From contig CM034531.1 of assembly GCA_020002185.1 (NCBI GenBank), positions 87,814,046-87,878,045 on the forward strand: a stretch of 64,000 nucleotides of DNA. Reading direction: 5' to 3'. The notes under the pieces were generated by a model, which ran no database searches, was not told the origin of the DNA, and worked only from the letters and a program-made list of their open reading frames with translations. A program made the position numbers and the translations under genes. Shown here piece by piece: positions 1-8,929 of the stretch. This stretch comes from Paraescarpia echinospica (lineage: Eukaryota > Annelida > Polychaeta > Sabellida > Siboglinidae). The number at the start of each line of letters is the position of its first letter. Positions within the stretch are counted from its first letter, which is position 1.

Positions 1-298
1 TTTTTTGTCGCCAATTACGTGATTGAGTGCAGAAAGAATAATGATAGATCGTGCATAACTACAATGTGGCGCCACCTGGGGAATGGCTGGACAATATATA
101 TATATATGTATATATATATATGCATATTCCAAACGACAACGTATGCTGACCAGATATGTATATAGCGCCGCGCTAGGCAGACCGATGTTTTGTAAGGAGA
201 CCAAGGTATTATATACTCGACATCACGACCAGTATTGATGTGAGTGACGTCACAAATAAACGGCAAACCTACTTCTACATAATTGGTATTATAAAAAG
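1..298. other. AT-rich stretch with a TA microsatellite
   Basis: No gene is visible. A short TA-rich tract lies at about 94-126. The stretch may be the upstream part of the LINE whose C-terminal reverse transcriptase fragment starts near 299, but I could not read a coding frame in it. Confidence 0.4.
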
Positions 299-635
299 GT
301 GACAAACAAATTACATAATAAATCATTGTTAAATTTGTATTACATGTTTATATACCCATATATCACTTACTGTAATGTTGTCTGGGGAAGGGCCCCGAAT
401 ATATACCTTGCTAAAATTAATTTACTCAAAAAAAGAGTTTTGCGTGTAATAAGTCATGTAGGATTTATTGATCATACGCAGCCTTTATTTACATCTTATC
501 AAATAAAGAATATTTATGACGTAAATAAATACGTATGCTGCATTATAATGTTCAAGCATAATAGGGGTATGTTGCCAGATATCTTTCGTGATATGTTTGT
601 CCTGCAAATATCCACACTTAAATATAATACAAGGC
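299..635 (+). pseudogene. LINE reverse transcriptase C-terminal fragment, first part (split element)
   Basis: The frame encodes a typical C-terminal region of a non-LTR retrotransposon polymerase: YPYITYCNVVWG, then a basic stretch LKKRVLRVISH, and near the end NTRQEV. Related elements continue after NTRQ with a block leading to GPKIWN, but here the frame runs into foreign sequence at about 644. The missing continuation is found 16.5 kb away at 17198. The element is therefore an old, 5'-truncated LINE interrupted by a large insertion. The N-terminal endonuclease and polymerase core are absent. It is non-functional. Confidence 0.8.
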
Positions 636-643
636 AGGAAGTT

Positions 644-944
644 ATGAAACGATATTAGGGCCATAATTCCACAATGCTACATTGTCGAATTCTGACTTTC
701 GATTTTCCATTTACGTCGACATTGTCGAATTCTGACTTTCGATTATCCATTTACGCTGTCATTGTGCAAGATTTTTGTCAAATAATTCACTAGAATGCCG
801 TTTGGTTAAATATGTTTGGTCAAATAAGTTGACACACAGAAATCTACCCGAATACGGTTTGCAACAAACTATCATATCAAATATGAACTCATATTGACCT
901 TTGACAGATGTGCTGCCCCCTAGCGAACTACACCAACTGCAAAT
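644..944 (+). repeat. Left inverted arm, outer segment
   Basis: This segment is the reverse complement of about 16885-17189. It contains two tandem copies of a motif around CATTGTCGAATTCTGACTTT at about 682-745; the right arm has the same pair at about 17095-17150. The outer 300 bp ends where a CR1 LINE was inserted at 945, and the arm resumes at 4209. Confidence 0.85.
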
Positions 945-945
945 T

Positions 946-1809
946 GGAGGATCGACGGCAGGAAATGTGACAGGTGTGAAGGTGGCAGGAGAGAAAGTGA
1001 CCGTAGAGAAAGAGGTAGGAGGGAAAAAGAGACGGGAGAGGAGAGAAGGAAATGCAATGGGAGGAAAGATGACGGGTAGAAAGGAAGTGAGAGTACATGT
1101 GACAGAAGAGAAGTCGGAAGGGACGACGACAGGAAGAAAGGTGACAAGAGAAACAGCGTCAGGAAAGAATGGAACGGACGAGGTTGTGACGGGAGAGCAG
1201 AAGACAGGGGAACAAGATTACAACCAGACAGATGCAAACCGTAGAAAGAGCTACACTGAGGCAGTGATTGAAGGGGCAATGAGGAAAGAGAGGGTGTTTA
1301 TGGACGATTCGATTATGAGAAAGACAGATAAGACTCTAAGCGAGGGGGAGGACGTCGTTGTTTGTCTACCGGGGGCTAGGATAGAACATGTAACTGAAAG
1401 GGTAGAGAAGGTACTGGGGCATGGCAAGGGAGGGTCTATACTAGTACATGTAGGGACAAATAACGCAGAGAGGGAGGGAACAACTGGGATAGTTCAGAAG
1501 TACAGACAGTTAGTGAAGAAGTTAAAGAAGACAAGAGTAGAACAGATTATCCTCTCAGGAATTTTGCCAGTAATGGGAGGAAGGGGGCCGACATATAGAA
1601 ACTGCAAGAGGATGGCGATCAACGCACTGGTTGAGCAGATGTGTAAAGAAGAGGGGGTGGGATTCGTAGATTTATGGGGATACTTTGTTGGGAGGGAAGA
1701 TATGTACATGAGAGATGGCCTACATCTAAGTGGAAAGGGGGCAGCAGTTTTCTCAGAGAACTTGCTGCAATCTGTTGACAGTGGGACAGGCTGCATCTAT
1801 TTAAACTAG
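946..1809 (+). CDS. CR1 ORF1 protein, 5'-truncated, basic region plus SGNH/GDSL-like domain
   Basis: The product would be the ORF1 protein of the LINE, thought in this group to bind RNA and carry an esterase-like module. The first part of the frame is rich in Lys, Arg, Gly and Thr. The second part has SGNH-hydrolase-like blocks: DDSIMR where GDS is usual (the first Gly is Asp here), VHVGTNN as the GTN block, and DGLHLSGKG as the terminal DxxH block. No natural start is present: the reading frame continues leftward into arm sequence, so the frame was truncated on insertion. The first in-frame ATG is at 1057. The frame is otherwise open to TAG at 1807-1809. CR1-family ORF1 esterase domains are known; activity here is unproven. 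Confidence 0.75.
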   Translation, partial: GGSTAGNVTGVKVAGEKVTVEKEVGGKKRRERREGNAMGGKMTGRKEVRVHVTEEKSEGTTTGRKVTRETASGKNGTDEVVTGEQKTGEQDYNQTDANRRKSYTEAVIEGAMRKERVFMDDSIMRKTDKTLSEGEDVVVCLPGARIEHVTERVEKVLGHGKGGSILVHVGTNNAEREGTTGIVQKYRQLVKKLKKTRVEQIILSGILPVMGGRGPTYRNCKRMAINALVEQMCKEEGVGFVDLWGYFVGREDMYMRDGLHLSGKGAAVFSENLLQSVDSGTGCIYLN

Positions 1810-1922
1810 ATTCGCAGGGGGGATTCACAGAGAAGCCTGAAACTGGAGGCATAGATAAAGACAGCAGAAATAAATCGGCAAAGAACAGCCTGGAAAACTG
1901 TTCTAAATCAGGATATAAATGC

Positions 1923-2561
1923 ATTTGTTTAAATGCAAGGAGCATAGTAAACAAAAGAAGTGAACTAAACATTATGGTAGAAGATATTGACCCTCACATA
2001 ATAGGTATAACCGAATCGTGGGCCACCACTGATATATCAGATGCCGAATTGGGACTAACAGGATATGTAATGTTTAGGAAAGATAGAATAGGAAGAAAGG
2101 GAGGTGGAGTTATTTTATATATTAAAGAATCTATCCAGGCTTATGAAATAAAATTAGAAAGAGAAGCAGATTGCGAAGAAGCTGTTTGGTGTAACATAGT
2201 TACAGGAAACTCAACGTTAACAGTTGGGTTAGTTTATCGAAGTCCAAACATAAGCATAGAAGAGAATGAAAAAATACAAAACGCTATAAGGGAAGTAAGC
2301 AAACGGAACTGTATTATTATGGGGGACTTTAACCATGGGCATATACAATGGAAATCTCTACAGAGTATGGGGAGTGAGGACCACAAGTTTTTAGTTTTAG
2401 TACAAGATAGTTTCCTTTCTCAACATGTGCTAGAACCAACCAGGGGAGAGAATGTGTTAGACTTAGTTTTGTCCTCACAGAAAGAATTAGTTGACAATGT
2501 CAAGATATGTGAGCCACTGGGGAGTAGTGATCACAACCAGATACATTTACCATCAAAGTAA
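1923..2561 (+). pseudogene. CR1 ORF2, APE-type endonuclease domain
   Basis: The frame starts with the conserved entry CICLNARSIVNKRSEL, followed by IIGITESW (catalytic Glu), GRKGGGVILYI, VGLVYRSPN, IIMGDFNHGHIQW (Asp/Asn pair) and GSSDHNQIHL (Ser-Asp-His). These are the landmarks of apurinic-endonuclease-type domains that nick target DNA for target-primed reverse transcription. An ATG occurs at 1974, but the domain begins upstream of it. The frame hits a stop at 2559-2561, after which the linker to the polymerase continues in other frames. The domain looks nearly intact. Confidence 0.8.
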
Positions 2562-2639
2562 AATCAGAAAGGAATAGTAAAAAGCAGTATAGGAGAAATT
2601 TCCACAAAGGAAGGTATAAGGACATGAGGAAATATTTAG

Positions 2640-3537
2640 CAAGATAGACTGGAATAACACACTGAAGAATAAGACAGCAACCGAATGCTGGAATATCTTA
2701 AATAGTGAAATTAAGTGCATAGTCGATAAATGTGTACCTTTCAAAAAACAAGGGAAACGGTCTAAAAAGAAACACTTATCGAAAGAAGCCATTAGAAAAA
2801 TTAAGTATAAACAAATGATGTGGAAGTCATATAGATGTACTGGAAATGATGAAGACTACAACATTTATAAAGAAGCACTTAATCAAGCTACAGCTGAAAT
2901 TAGAAATTCAAAGAGAAGCTATGAAAAAAAATTAGCTAGTAATATAAAACATGACAGTAAGAGTTTTTATGCGTATATTCGAAGCAAACAGAAAGTTCAG
3001 GATAAGGTCGGTCCTCTAGAAGATAGTGCTGGAAATACAATATCAGAGGGATTCTTAATGGCAGAAGACCTGAATGAGTATTTTAGTTCAGTGTTTACCA
3101 GGGAAGATATTAGTTCACTGCCAGTACCAGAGGCTAAGTTCAAGGGGGCAGATTCAGACTATTTAGGACAGTTAGTTGTAACCTCGGAAATGGTAGCTAA
3201 GAAAATAAGGGCTATGAAGGATAATAAATCACCTGGAGTGGACGGGATTCCGCCCAAACTACTATTGGAAATTGTAGAACAAATTAGCGTACCGCTTGCA
3301 ACAGTTTTCAATTTGTCATTAGAAGAGGGAGTGGTTCCTTTAGAATGGAAAGAGGCAAACATTATACCGTTATTTAAAAAAGGTTCGAGAAACAAGTCAG
3401 AGAACTATAGACCAGTGAGTTTAACATCAGTGATTTGCAAATTATTAGAAAGACTAATTAAAGATCACATGGTGGATTTTCTTGTTAAACATAACTTGTT
3501 TAACAAATATGTTATGTTTTTTGGAAGACATCACTAG
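2640..3537 (+). pseudogene. CR1 ORF2, reverse transcriptase N-terminal part
   Basis: After a frameshift near 2640 the frame reads through a linker (DWNNTLKNKTATECWNIL) into reverse transcriptase blocks: NKSPGVDGIPPKLL, VPLEWKEANIIPLFKKG and ENYRPVSLTSVICKLLE. A further frameshift at about 3510-3537 ends the frame; the next bases still encode a block ending IIYLDFQKA. The sequence then jumps to the C-terminal part at 3595, so the catalytic FADD/YADD block is missing. Confidence 0.8.
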
Positions 3538-3594
3538 GTGGGTAGATGAGGGATCACCAGTAGATATCATCTATTTAGATTTTCAAAAAGCTTG

Positions 3595-4110
3595 GATTAA
3601 TTAGGCGAAATATAGCGTATAAGAAAAAAGAATTAATAGTACCGCTGTACAAAACAATAGTGAGGCCTCATTTAGAATATTGTATACAAGCATGGAGGCC
3701 ATATCGCAAGAAGGACATAGATATGCTAGAAAGAGTACAGAGGAGAGCGACTAAAATGATACCAAATCTGAGGGATCTTAGTTACGAAATACGCCTAAAA
3801 GAATGTGGTTTAACAACACTAGAGACCAGGAGATTGAGAGGAGATCACATAGAAGTGTTTAAAATATTGAATGGTTATGAAAATATTGATAGAAACATTT
3901 TTTTCTCAGTTAAGAAAAATAGAAGGACCAGAGGACATGAAGCTACATTAGTAAAGTAGCAGTGTAGATTAGATATAATAAAGTTCTCATTCTCACAAAG
4001 GACTGTAAATGAATGGAACAGATTATCTCCTGATTGTGTTGGTGCTAGTAGCGTGAATATGTTTAAAAATAAAATCGACACACACCTTAAAAAGGCGGGA
4101 TACATGTAGA
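3595..4110 (+). pseudogene. CR1 ORF2, reverse transcriptase C-terminal part after internal deletion
   Basis: The frame reads LIRRNIAYKKKELIVPLYKT, HLEYCIQAWRPYRKKDIDML, QRRATKMIP, and GLTTLETRRLRGD, a standard CR1 C-terminal region. A stop at 3957-3959 interrupts it, and the frame continues to about 4108 with FSQRTVNEWNRL and NMFKNKIDT. The copy at 41089-41725 is collinear, and its start shows that the junction at about 3594 is a deletion, with TGGATTA shared at the join. The deletion removed the polymerase active site. Confidence 0.8.
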
Positions 4111-4186
4111 TAAAAAGTATTGGACTCTCGATAAGCCAAAAGGCTTCCTTGTCCACCTGCCATCCAGAGTAATTTTCTGGATGGCA

Positions 4187-4208
4187 ATCTTGTTAAATCT
4201 TGTTCAAT
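4187..4208 (+). repeat. CR1 3'-terminal short tandem repeat
   Basis: Two copies of AATCTTGTT-like units end the element at 4208. The second CR1 copy ends identically at 41725. Short 3' tandem repeats in place of poly-A are characteristic of CR1 elements. Confidence 0.75.
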
Positions 4209-4794
4209 ACTGAAGTATCCCTTGCAACTTGCAAGTCAGGCCTAGCGCTGTCAGTCACACCAACGTCACGACGTAGTGTACAGAATACTTATATCGAGCA
4301 TTTTCCACCCACGTTATGAGCTGTTTTATCAAAGTTGCAGTTTAAAAGAACTCAAAGATGAACGGAAGAAACGAAGTGCCAAGCAGTCTGGCAGAAAACG
4401 CGAATTGATTGTCGGGTAGGCTGGTACTGTGTGTGAGCGATAATTCATGATGTTTCGTAAACTGTCGATAATAATATATATTCGTACTATAACGTGTACA
4501 ATTCAGTGAAAGCAACATATACATCCATTTAATATGTATATAAAACGGTCAGTGCAGCCAGTCTCGTCTATGAAGCGTGAGCGTCTGTCATGAATGGGGG
4601 AAGCTGTTTTTAAGTGAATATTATTAAACTTTAAAGATAATAATAGTGTGGAGTCTCTCATCACACAGTGATTTGTTTTGTATTTTGTTGACATTATGTA
4701 AATTGTTATTGTAAAATTTGTATCTTAGTATTTGTTTTCATATTTTGTAGTTCTAGTTGTTTCCAGCGCTTGACAATGTTCTATTAACTGACTG

Positions 4795-5095
4795 GTCTGT
4801 ATTATTGTGGTTACAATGTAATGGTCTTATGATGTCTCATTCTTTATATGCTGGCACTGAGGGTGGTCATTACCAGGGTGCTTGTCGTCCTCAATGATTC
4901 TTTTACGTCCCAAATTGAGACGGGACCGACATTAATGTGATCACCGAGTCACGAGGGATACACAGTCCCCAATTTTGAGAGCCAGATTTTTACACCAAAT
5001 ATGCCTGCTTGTTCCAGGTTTCCAACTCAGAGCACTGGCATGCCAGGCGGATGTGCAAAGCACTGCTAACCACTACACTAGCCGCACTCTCTGTA
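4795..5095 (-). mobile_element. tRNA-derived SINE in the left arm, minus orientation
   Basis: On the minus strand a tRNA-like head is visible: an A-box-like TAGTGTAGTGGTTAGCA (complement of 5064-5080) and a weaker B-box-like GAGTTGGAAACC (complement of 5017-5028). A non-tRNA body follows toward 4795. The right arm has the same body at 13176-13405 but lacks the head, with a clean gap at CCAGGTTTCC/TTACCTTACC. Either the head was deleted in the right arm or it was gained in the left. Confidence 0.55.
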
Positions 5096-5357
5096 TAATT
5101 TGTTTCTGCTGTTGGGATAAATAAAATGCATCCTTACCTTACCTAAAGATGGGAGGGTGTGTTTCTATATTTCATAAAAACCAGCACAAAACCTTGGAGT
5201 AACATACACTATCGAGAGGGATGCGGGGGTACCAGCCCAGCCTGATCACAGTGCTTTCTTCTATATCATGAGCAGTCTTACTCCAAACCCATTATACTTT
5301 ATCTTAGTCACATATTGAACATAACTTGGGATAATGTCATTGTTTTTAATTTTACAG

Positions 5358-5524
5358 GTTAATGAAGAGGAGCTCAACATGAAACTGCCACAGAATAACA
5401 TGTATAGGGACGTACATGGTGGTATGCACCAACTACCCAAATTTACACTGGGCAGTCTAGAGGAATACTTATCCCAGAACGGAAAGAAGCTGGAGGAAAA
5501 GAGCAAGTCTCTATACAAAGAAAG
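5358..5524 (+). pseudogene. Exon A of SWIM/YqaJ-type gene (left arm)
   Basis: The exon is bounded by an acceptor (TTTTACAG, ending 5357) and a strong donor (GTGAGT at 5525). It encodes VNEEELNMKLPQ, then LPKFTLGSLEEYLSQNGKKL and KSKSLYKER. In SWIM/YqaJ-type proteins of aquatic animals I know a similar N-terminal block (LxSLxEYLxxSGKKL, then SLYKRGY). The exon is intact and 167 nt long, like its mirror copy at 12785-12951. It is exon A of a four-exon set repeated in both arms. The role of the family is uncertain: SWIM fingers bind nucleic acid or protein, and YqaJ domains are lambda-exonuclease-like. Confidence 0.65.
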
Positions 5525-6369
5525 GTGAGTTATCTTAACATTAAACTAAAAGGACTGTAGGATTAAAGGTAAAGGCGAATAACCATATGAGCTTTGTAGT
5601 TTGTATGTCCCTGTCAAATATGATACTGCCTTGATGAAATAATAGTTTTCTTTGTCAGTAGATACCAGCAGGCTTATTTGTAAGAGGTTTGGCAAATTTA
5701 TATGTGTTAAATGTAAGAAGAAACATTCGAAACCTAACAATACATTATTCAGGACTAGTATTCTGGAATACCCTGCCTCATAAACACAGAATACTCCAGA
5801 CCATTAACCAGTTTAAAAGAAACCTAACAGCTCCTTACTCGTGAATTATTATTGATATTACATTATATATGTGTCTGGGTAAATATATATAGGTGAAGCA
5901 CAATACTGGGCCAAAAAAAGAGGACTGGACAGCAAAAACAAGTGCAAAAAACAAAAAGTCTTAGATGGTAACCAAGATACATCTACACCTAAAATTAAAG
6001 AAGATAATATATCTTTACTCACTGTTATGTGGCACAATTGAAGTTGATGATCAAAAATATGAGAATGTGAAACCCTTCAGAAATCAAAATTTGCTTTACT
6101 GATGCTAGTACCTCATCACAATCCAACGAAGACTTTTAAAATGTTAAGAATGATCAGAGCACTCAGGACGTGAAATGGTGGACACTGTAACTTACGTTAT
6201 CCACCACATTGTCCACAACCACAATTCTCTTCTTTCTTCATGGGCCTAAGATACAGCACAAATGTTATCAACAGGAACTATCCGCAAAGAAGCTGGTTAT
6301 GAATTTGGCCCAGTATTGTGCGACTCCACAATTTATATATATATATATATTGTACATTGTTTTCTTCAG

Positions 6370-6632
6370 GTTATTGCGGTATATGTGTACCACCACAGAC
6401 AACACACAGGGAAAGTGGTTTGTGTCAGCTGTTGTGTGGGCAGAGATGAGGAAGTCTGCCTCTTATAAAGTAGATGTGTCCATGAACAATGATGCGGTGG
6501 TGTAAGAAGCACAATGTGAATGTGGTGCTGGGCAGGGCCCTACAGCTCACTGCAAGCATGTTGTAGCAGTTCTGTTCGGCCGGACACTAGTGTCAGATAG
6601 GAACTATTTTGACAGAAGTGACATGTACACAG
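6370..6632 (+). pseudogene. Exon B, SWIM zinc finger with in-frame stop (left arm)
   Basis: The exon lies between an acceptor (TTTTCTTCAG) and a donor (GTAAGACG at 6633). The frame encodes KWFVSAVVWAEMRKSASYK, then VSMNNDAVV, a TAA stop, then EAQCECGAGQGPTAHCKHVV. CxCxnCxH is the SWIM zinc-finger signature (Cys-x-Cys, spacer, Cys-x-His). The TAA interrupts the domain just before the first Cys. The same stop is present in the right-arm copy, so it predates the duplication or was spread by conversion. Confidence 0.7.
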
Positions 6633-6863
6633 GTAAGACGTTTAAAAAAAACATTCAATGTACTATGTACAAATATTGGGGCAATTGTCAATGCAAAAAA
6701 ATGGCATTTACTTTATCCCAATTTTGTACAAGTAAGCTGGGTAGTTTCAAGAATGTGACACGGTCTTGTCAACATATCAGCAGCAATAAATAAATGAAAG
6801 GGTTAAAATGCATATAAAATTCACAAATATGTAGCTGTCTGTACACTTTGACTTGACCTGCAG

Positions 6864-7012
6864 GTCCTCCAGACGTTCCATCATGCTATACCTTTTAAAG
6901 GAACTCCTATCAAGTCCAGCAGATTACATGCAATTCGTGGGAAGGACAATGCGGACCTTATATATGATCCTCGATCAGAGCAACTGCAGAACAACGACTC
7001 TACTCCAGACAG
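6864..7012 (+). pseudogene. Exon C of SWIM/YqaJ-type gene (left arm)
   Basis: The exon lies between CCTGCAG and a possible donor GTTCAC at 7013. One frame reads VLQTFHHAIPFKGTPIKSSR and NADLIYDPRSEQLQ, which resembles the linker between the SWIM finger and the nuclease domain in related proteins. The phase does not join cleanly with exon B, so an indel or a different boundary is likely. The mirror exon is at 11175-11323, also 149 nt. Confidence 0.5.
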
Positions 7013-7166
7013 GTTCACTCTATTTGACGAAACAAATCTTATATTCCTTTTACAGATCAATTAAAAATAGTTACTTGTCAAAACATGGGCATTAGTGCAG
7101 TCTCTGGCTTTATGTATAAAGCAAATAATATAATGTTGCTTATATCTCTACATATACATATTTCAG

Positions 7167-7283
7167 GAAAGTCAACCAATGCCAGTGATGCACCTGTTCC
7201 CTCCTGCCAATCCACATGCACTTGCCAACGATCACAACTACTTGACGTTAACTCCACAAGATCAGTACTTGAAAGATGAAACG
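7167..7283 (+). pseudogene. Exon D of SWIM/YqaJ-type gene (left arm)
   Basis: The exon lies between CATATTTCAG and GTTAGT (7284), 117 nt in phase 0. It encodes ESQPMPVMHLFPPANPHALA, ending LTPQDQYLKDET. It is the last exon shared by both arms; the mirror exon is at 10904-11020. I do not recognise a named domain within it. Confidence 0.55.
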
Positions 7284-7374
7284 GTTAGTTATTTCCATGC
7301 TTTTCAATTCAACATACATACATCTGTATTTACACAATGTGCTCCACTGAAACAATGCACATGGTTACAATAGA

Positions 7375-7690
7375 GCACAGTGGCTCAGTGACTAGAAAGT
7401 TGGACTCTCAATCAAGAGAACCCAGGTTCGAATTCAGTGCAGCTGTGTTGAACCTTGGGCAAGTTCGTTCACTCTACATTGCTCCAGTTCACTCAGCCGT
7501 ATGAATGAGTACCTGGCTGTAGACAGTGGTGGATATTTGTGTAGTATTTGTGCATTAATTGCCGCATAGCTGAATGCTTCCCAGAGAAGTTGAGATGATG
7601 CTCAATCGAACAAGTCTGCTAGGGAGTAAAATGTAAAGCGCTTTGAGCAGTCATAAGGACTGGATACTGCGTTATTATATAATAGATTAC
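7375..7690 (+). mobile_element. tRNA-derived, MIR-like SINE
   Basis: The head has an A-box-like TGGCTCAGTGACTAG (7381-7395) and a B box GGTTCGAATTC (7425-7435). A core-like segment (CTTGGGCAAGTTCGTTCACT) and a tail with AAAGCGCTTTGAG and GGACTGGATACTGCG follow. This is the layout of CORE/MIR-type SINEs. Partial copies of the same family are at 8376-8560, 10720-10815 (minus) and 34365-34585 (minus). Confidence 0.75.
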
Positions 7691-8375
7691 TTTTTATAAA
7701 CATTGCATCGTCACAGCACGGAGTCCAACTTACAAACCATTGTGCAATGCAGCTCTGTGCATTTCATTTGAAACTAAAATAAAACAAAGTTAAAACTTGA
7801 AACAAAAAGGGGGTTTGTTGTGTTATAATTAATATCAGACTAACTGGTGACAATACACTATATAGTTTAAAGCTGCAATGTCAGTTAGATTTTTATGCTC
7901 CTCGCTTTTCTGACTAATTTCCTGAAAAAGCAAAGCTATCAAGTATCCACTATGATATCCTAGTTCATTGGTGCACTTGTGCTACTTCGTTTTGTTGAAA
8001 TTAATAAACAAACTGCGAACTATTTCGAATTTGGTTTCAAGTCGATGGAGTCAAAACTAGCAAAACTTGGACATGCATCTGGAAGTGGAAAGTTTTGTTG
8101 TTAGAAATGCATGTGAATTAAAGTAAAGACAATGTAAAGTACAAACATTTTATTGAAACTATTTGATAAGATTGACTACAAAATTATGAAAAGCACAATA
8201 CAACTACAGGTACAATCACTGCACTTGATATGTATAATGTAATAATTTTTAATATCACATACACATCACATAATATGCAAAGCAACAACTTAGAAAGATG
8301 TTTAGTTGTACAAATGTAATATCAAATAAAATTAACTATATTACAATTCTTTGTAAAAAAAAAAATCACTATATG
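7691..8375. other. Central loop, no feature seen
   Basis: This is AT-rich sequence inside the loop between the inverted arms. I see no open frame, splice-bounded exon or repeat in it. Confidence 0.4.
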
Positions 8376-8560
8376 CTACATTGCTCCAGTTTACTCAGCT
8401 GTATGAAGAGTACCTGCTACAGACGGTGGTGGATAGTCTTCGCATATTAATTTCTGCTTAATACTTCCCACATAAGTCAAGATGGTGTTTTTGATTTAAA
8501 AGTAGTTTAAAGTGTAAAGTGCTTTGACCAATCCTGAGGACTGGATACTGCACCATATCA
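8376..8560 (+). mobile_element. Partial SINE copy (body and tail only)
   Basis: ACATTGCTCCAGTTTACTCAGC, shown here as two overlapping parts (ACATTGCTCCAGTTTACTC and TACTCAGCTGTATGAAGAG), matches the body of the SINE at 7375. The tail (AAAGTGCTTTGACC, GGACTGGATACTGC) follows. The tRNA-like head is absent, so this is a 5'-truncated copy. Confidence 0.65.
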
Positions 8561-8754
8561 GAACTAACCTTACTCAAATGTTGTTTAATTATCATGAGAA
8601 ATGAAAATGTAATGTAAATTATTTGTAAAAATATAAAAGTGGTAAAAAAAAGAATAATTTAGAAAGATGATATGTGGCATGAAAAATATATAACAGTCCT
8701 CATGATACATAGATAATTTAAACAAGTAAAATGCTGCTGTTAATGTATCAACAG

Positions 8755-8900
8755 ACTGTTGCTGAAAAATTTGAAAGGGCTTTCAATACCATTACTTCAT
8801 CACAAACTTGTGTTGTACATAACAAGTGCCTGGTGTATGTTGCAAGAACTCGGCTCTGGCTGCCACTGACTATCAGCAACACAAAGACAATGAAACCCTA
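8755..8900 (+). pseudogene. Possible decayed next exon of the SWIM/YqaJ-type gene
   Basis: An acceptor-like CAACAG precedes a frame reading TVAEKFERAFNTITSSQT and VARTRLWLPLTISNTKTMKP. With substitutions the latter could be the RxxRLTASxFGxICK region that starts YqaJ-type nuclease domains. The match is loose, and I give it only because its order after exon D is right. Confidence 0.25.
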
Positions 8901-8929
8901 CCACTGCAACAATGCTGGATAATTCATGT

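Larger units (their letters stand above)
945..4208 (+). mobile_element. CR1-type LINE with SGNH-type ORF1, internally deleted
   Basis: The boundaries are defined by the uninterrupted right arm: GCAAAT before 945 continues as ACTGAAG at 4209. No target duplication longer than about 3 bp is evident. The contents in order are a basic ORF1 with an esterase-like domain, an APE-type endonuclease, the reverse transcriptase N-terminal part, a deletion, and the C-terminal part. The 3' end carries two copies of a short repeat (AATCTTGTT), as expected of CR1 elements. The same family is present at 41089-41725 with an identical 3' end. Frameshifts and the deletion make it non-autonomous. The 5' end lies within ORF1, so the copy is 5'-truncated. 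Confidence 0.85.
4209..7455 (+). repeat. Left inverted arm, inner segment
   Basis: After the CR1 insertion the arm continues and matches the reverse complement of the right arm down to about 10720. The order is: 4209-4612 versus 16502-16880 (interrupted by a hAT element), 4555-4612 versus 15201-15250, 4615-5150 versus 13170-13578, and 5150-7455 versus 10720-13170. The left arm contains a tRNA-like SINE head (about 5025-5135) that the right arm lacks. The arm carries four exons of the SWIM-type gene on the plus strand. Confidence 0.85.

Noticed and set aside
901..945. Start of the CR1 ORF1 at 901
   Set aside because: The first 15 codons belong to the inverted arm, not the LINE, as the right arm shows.
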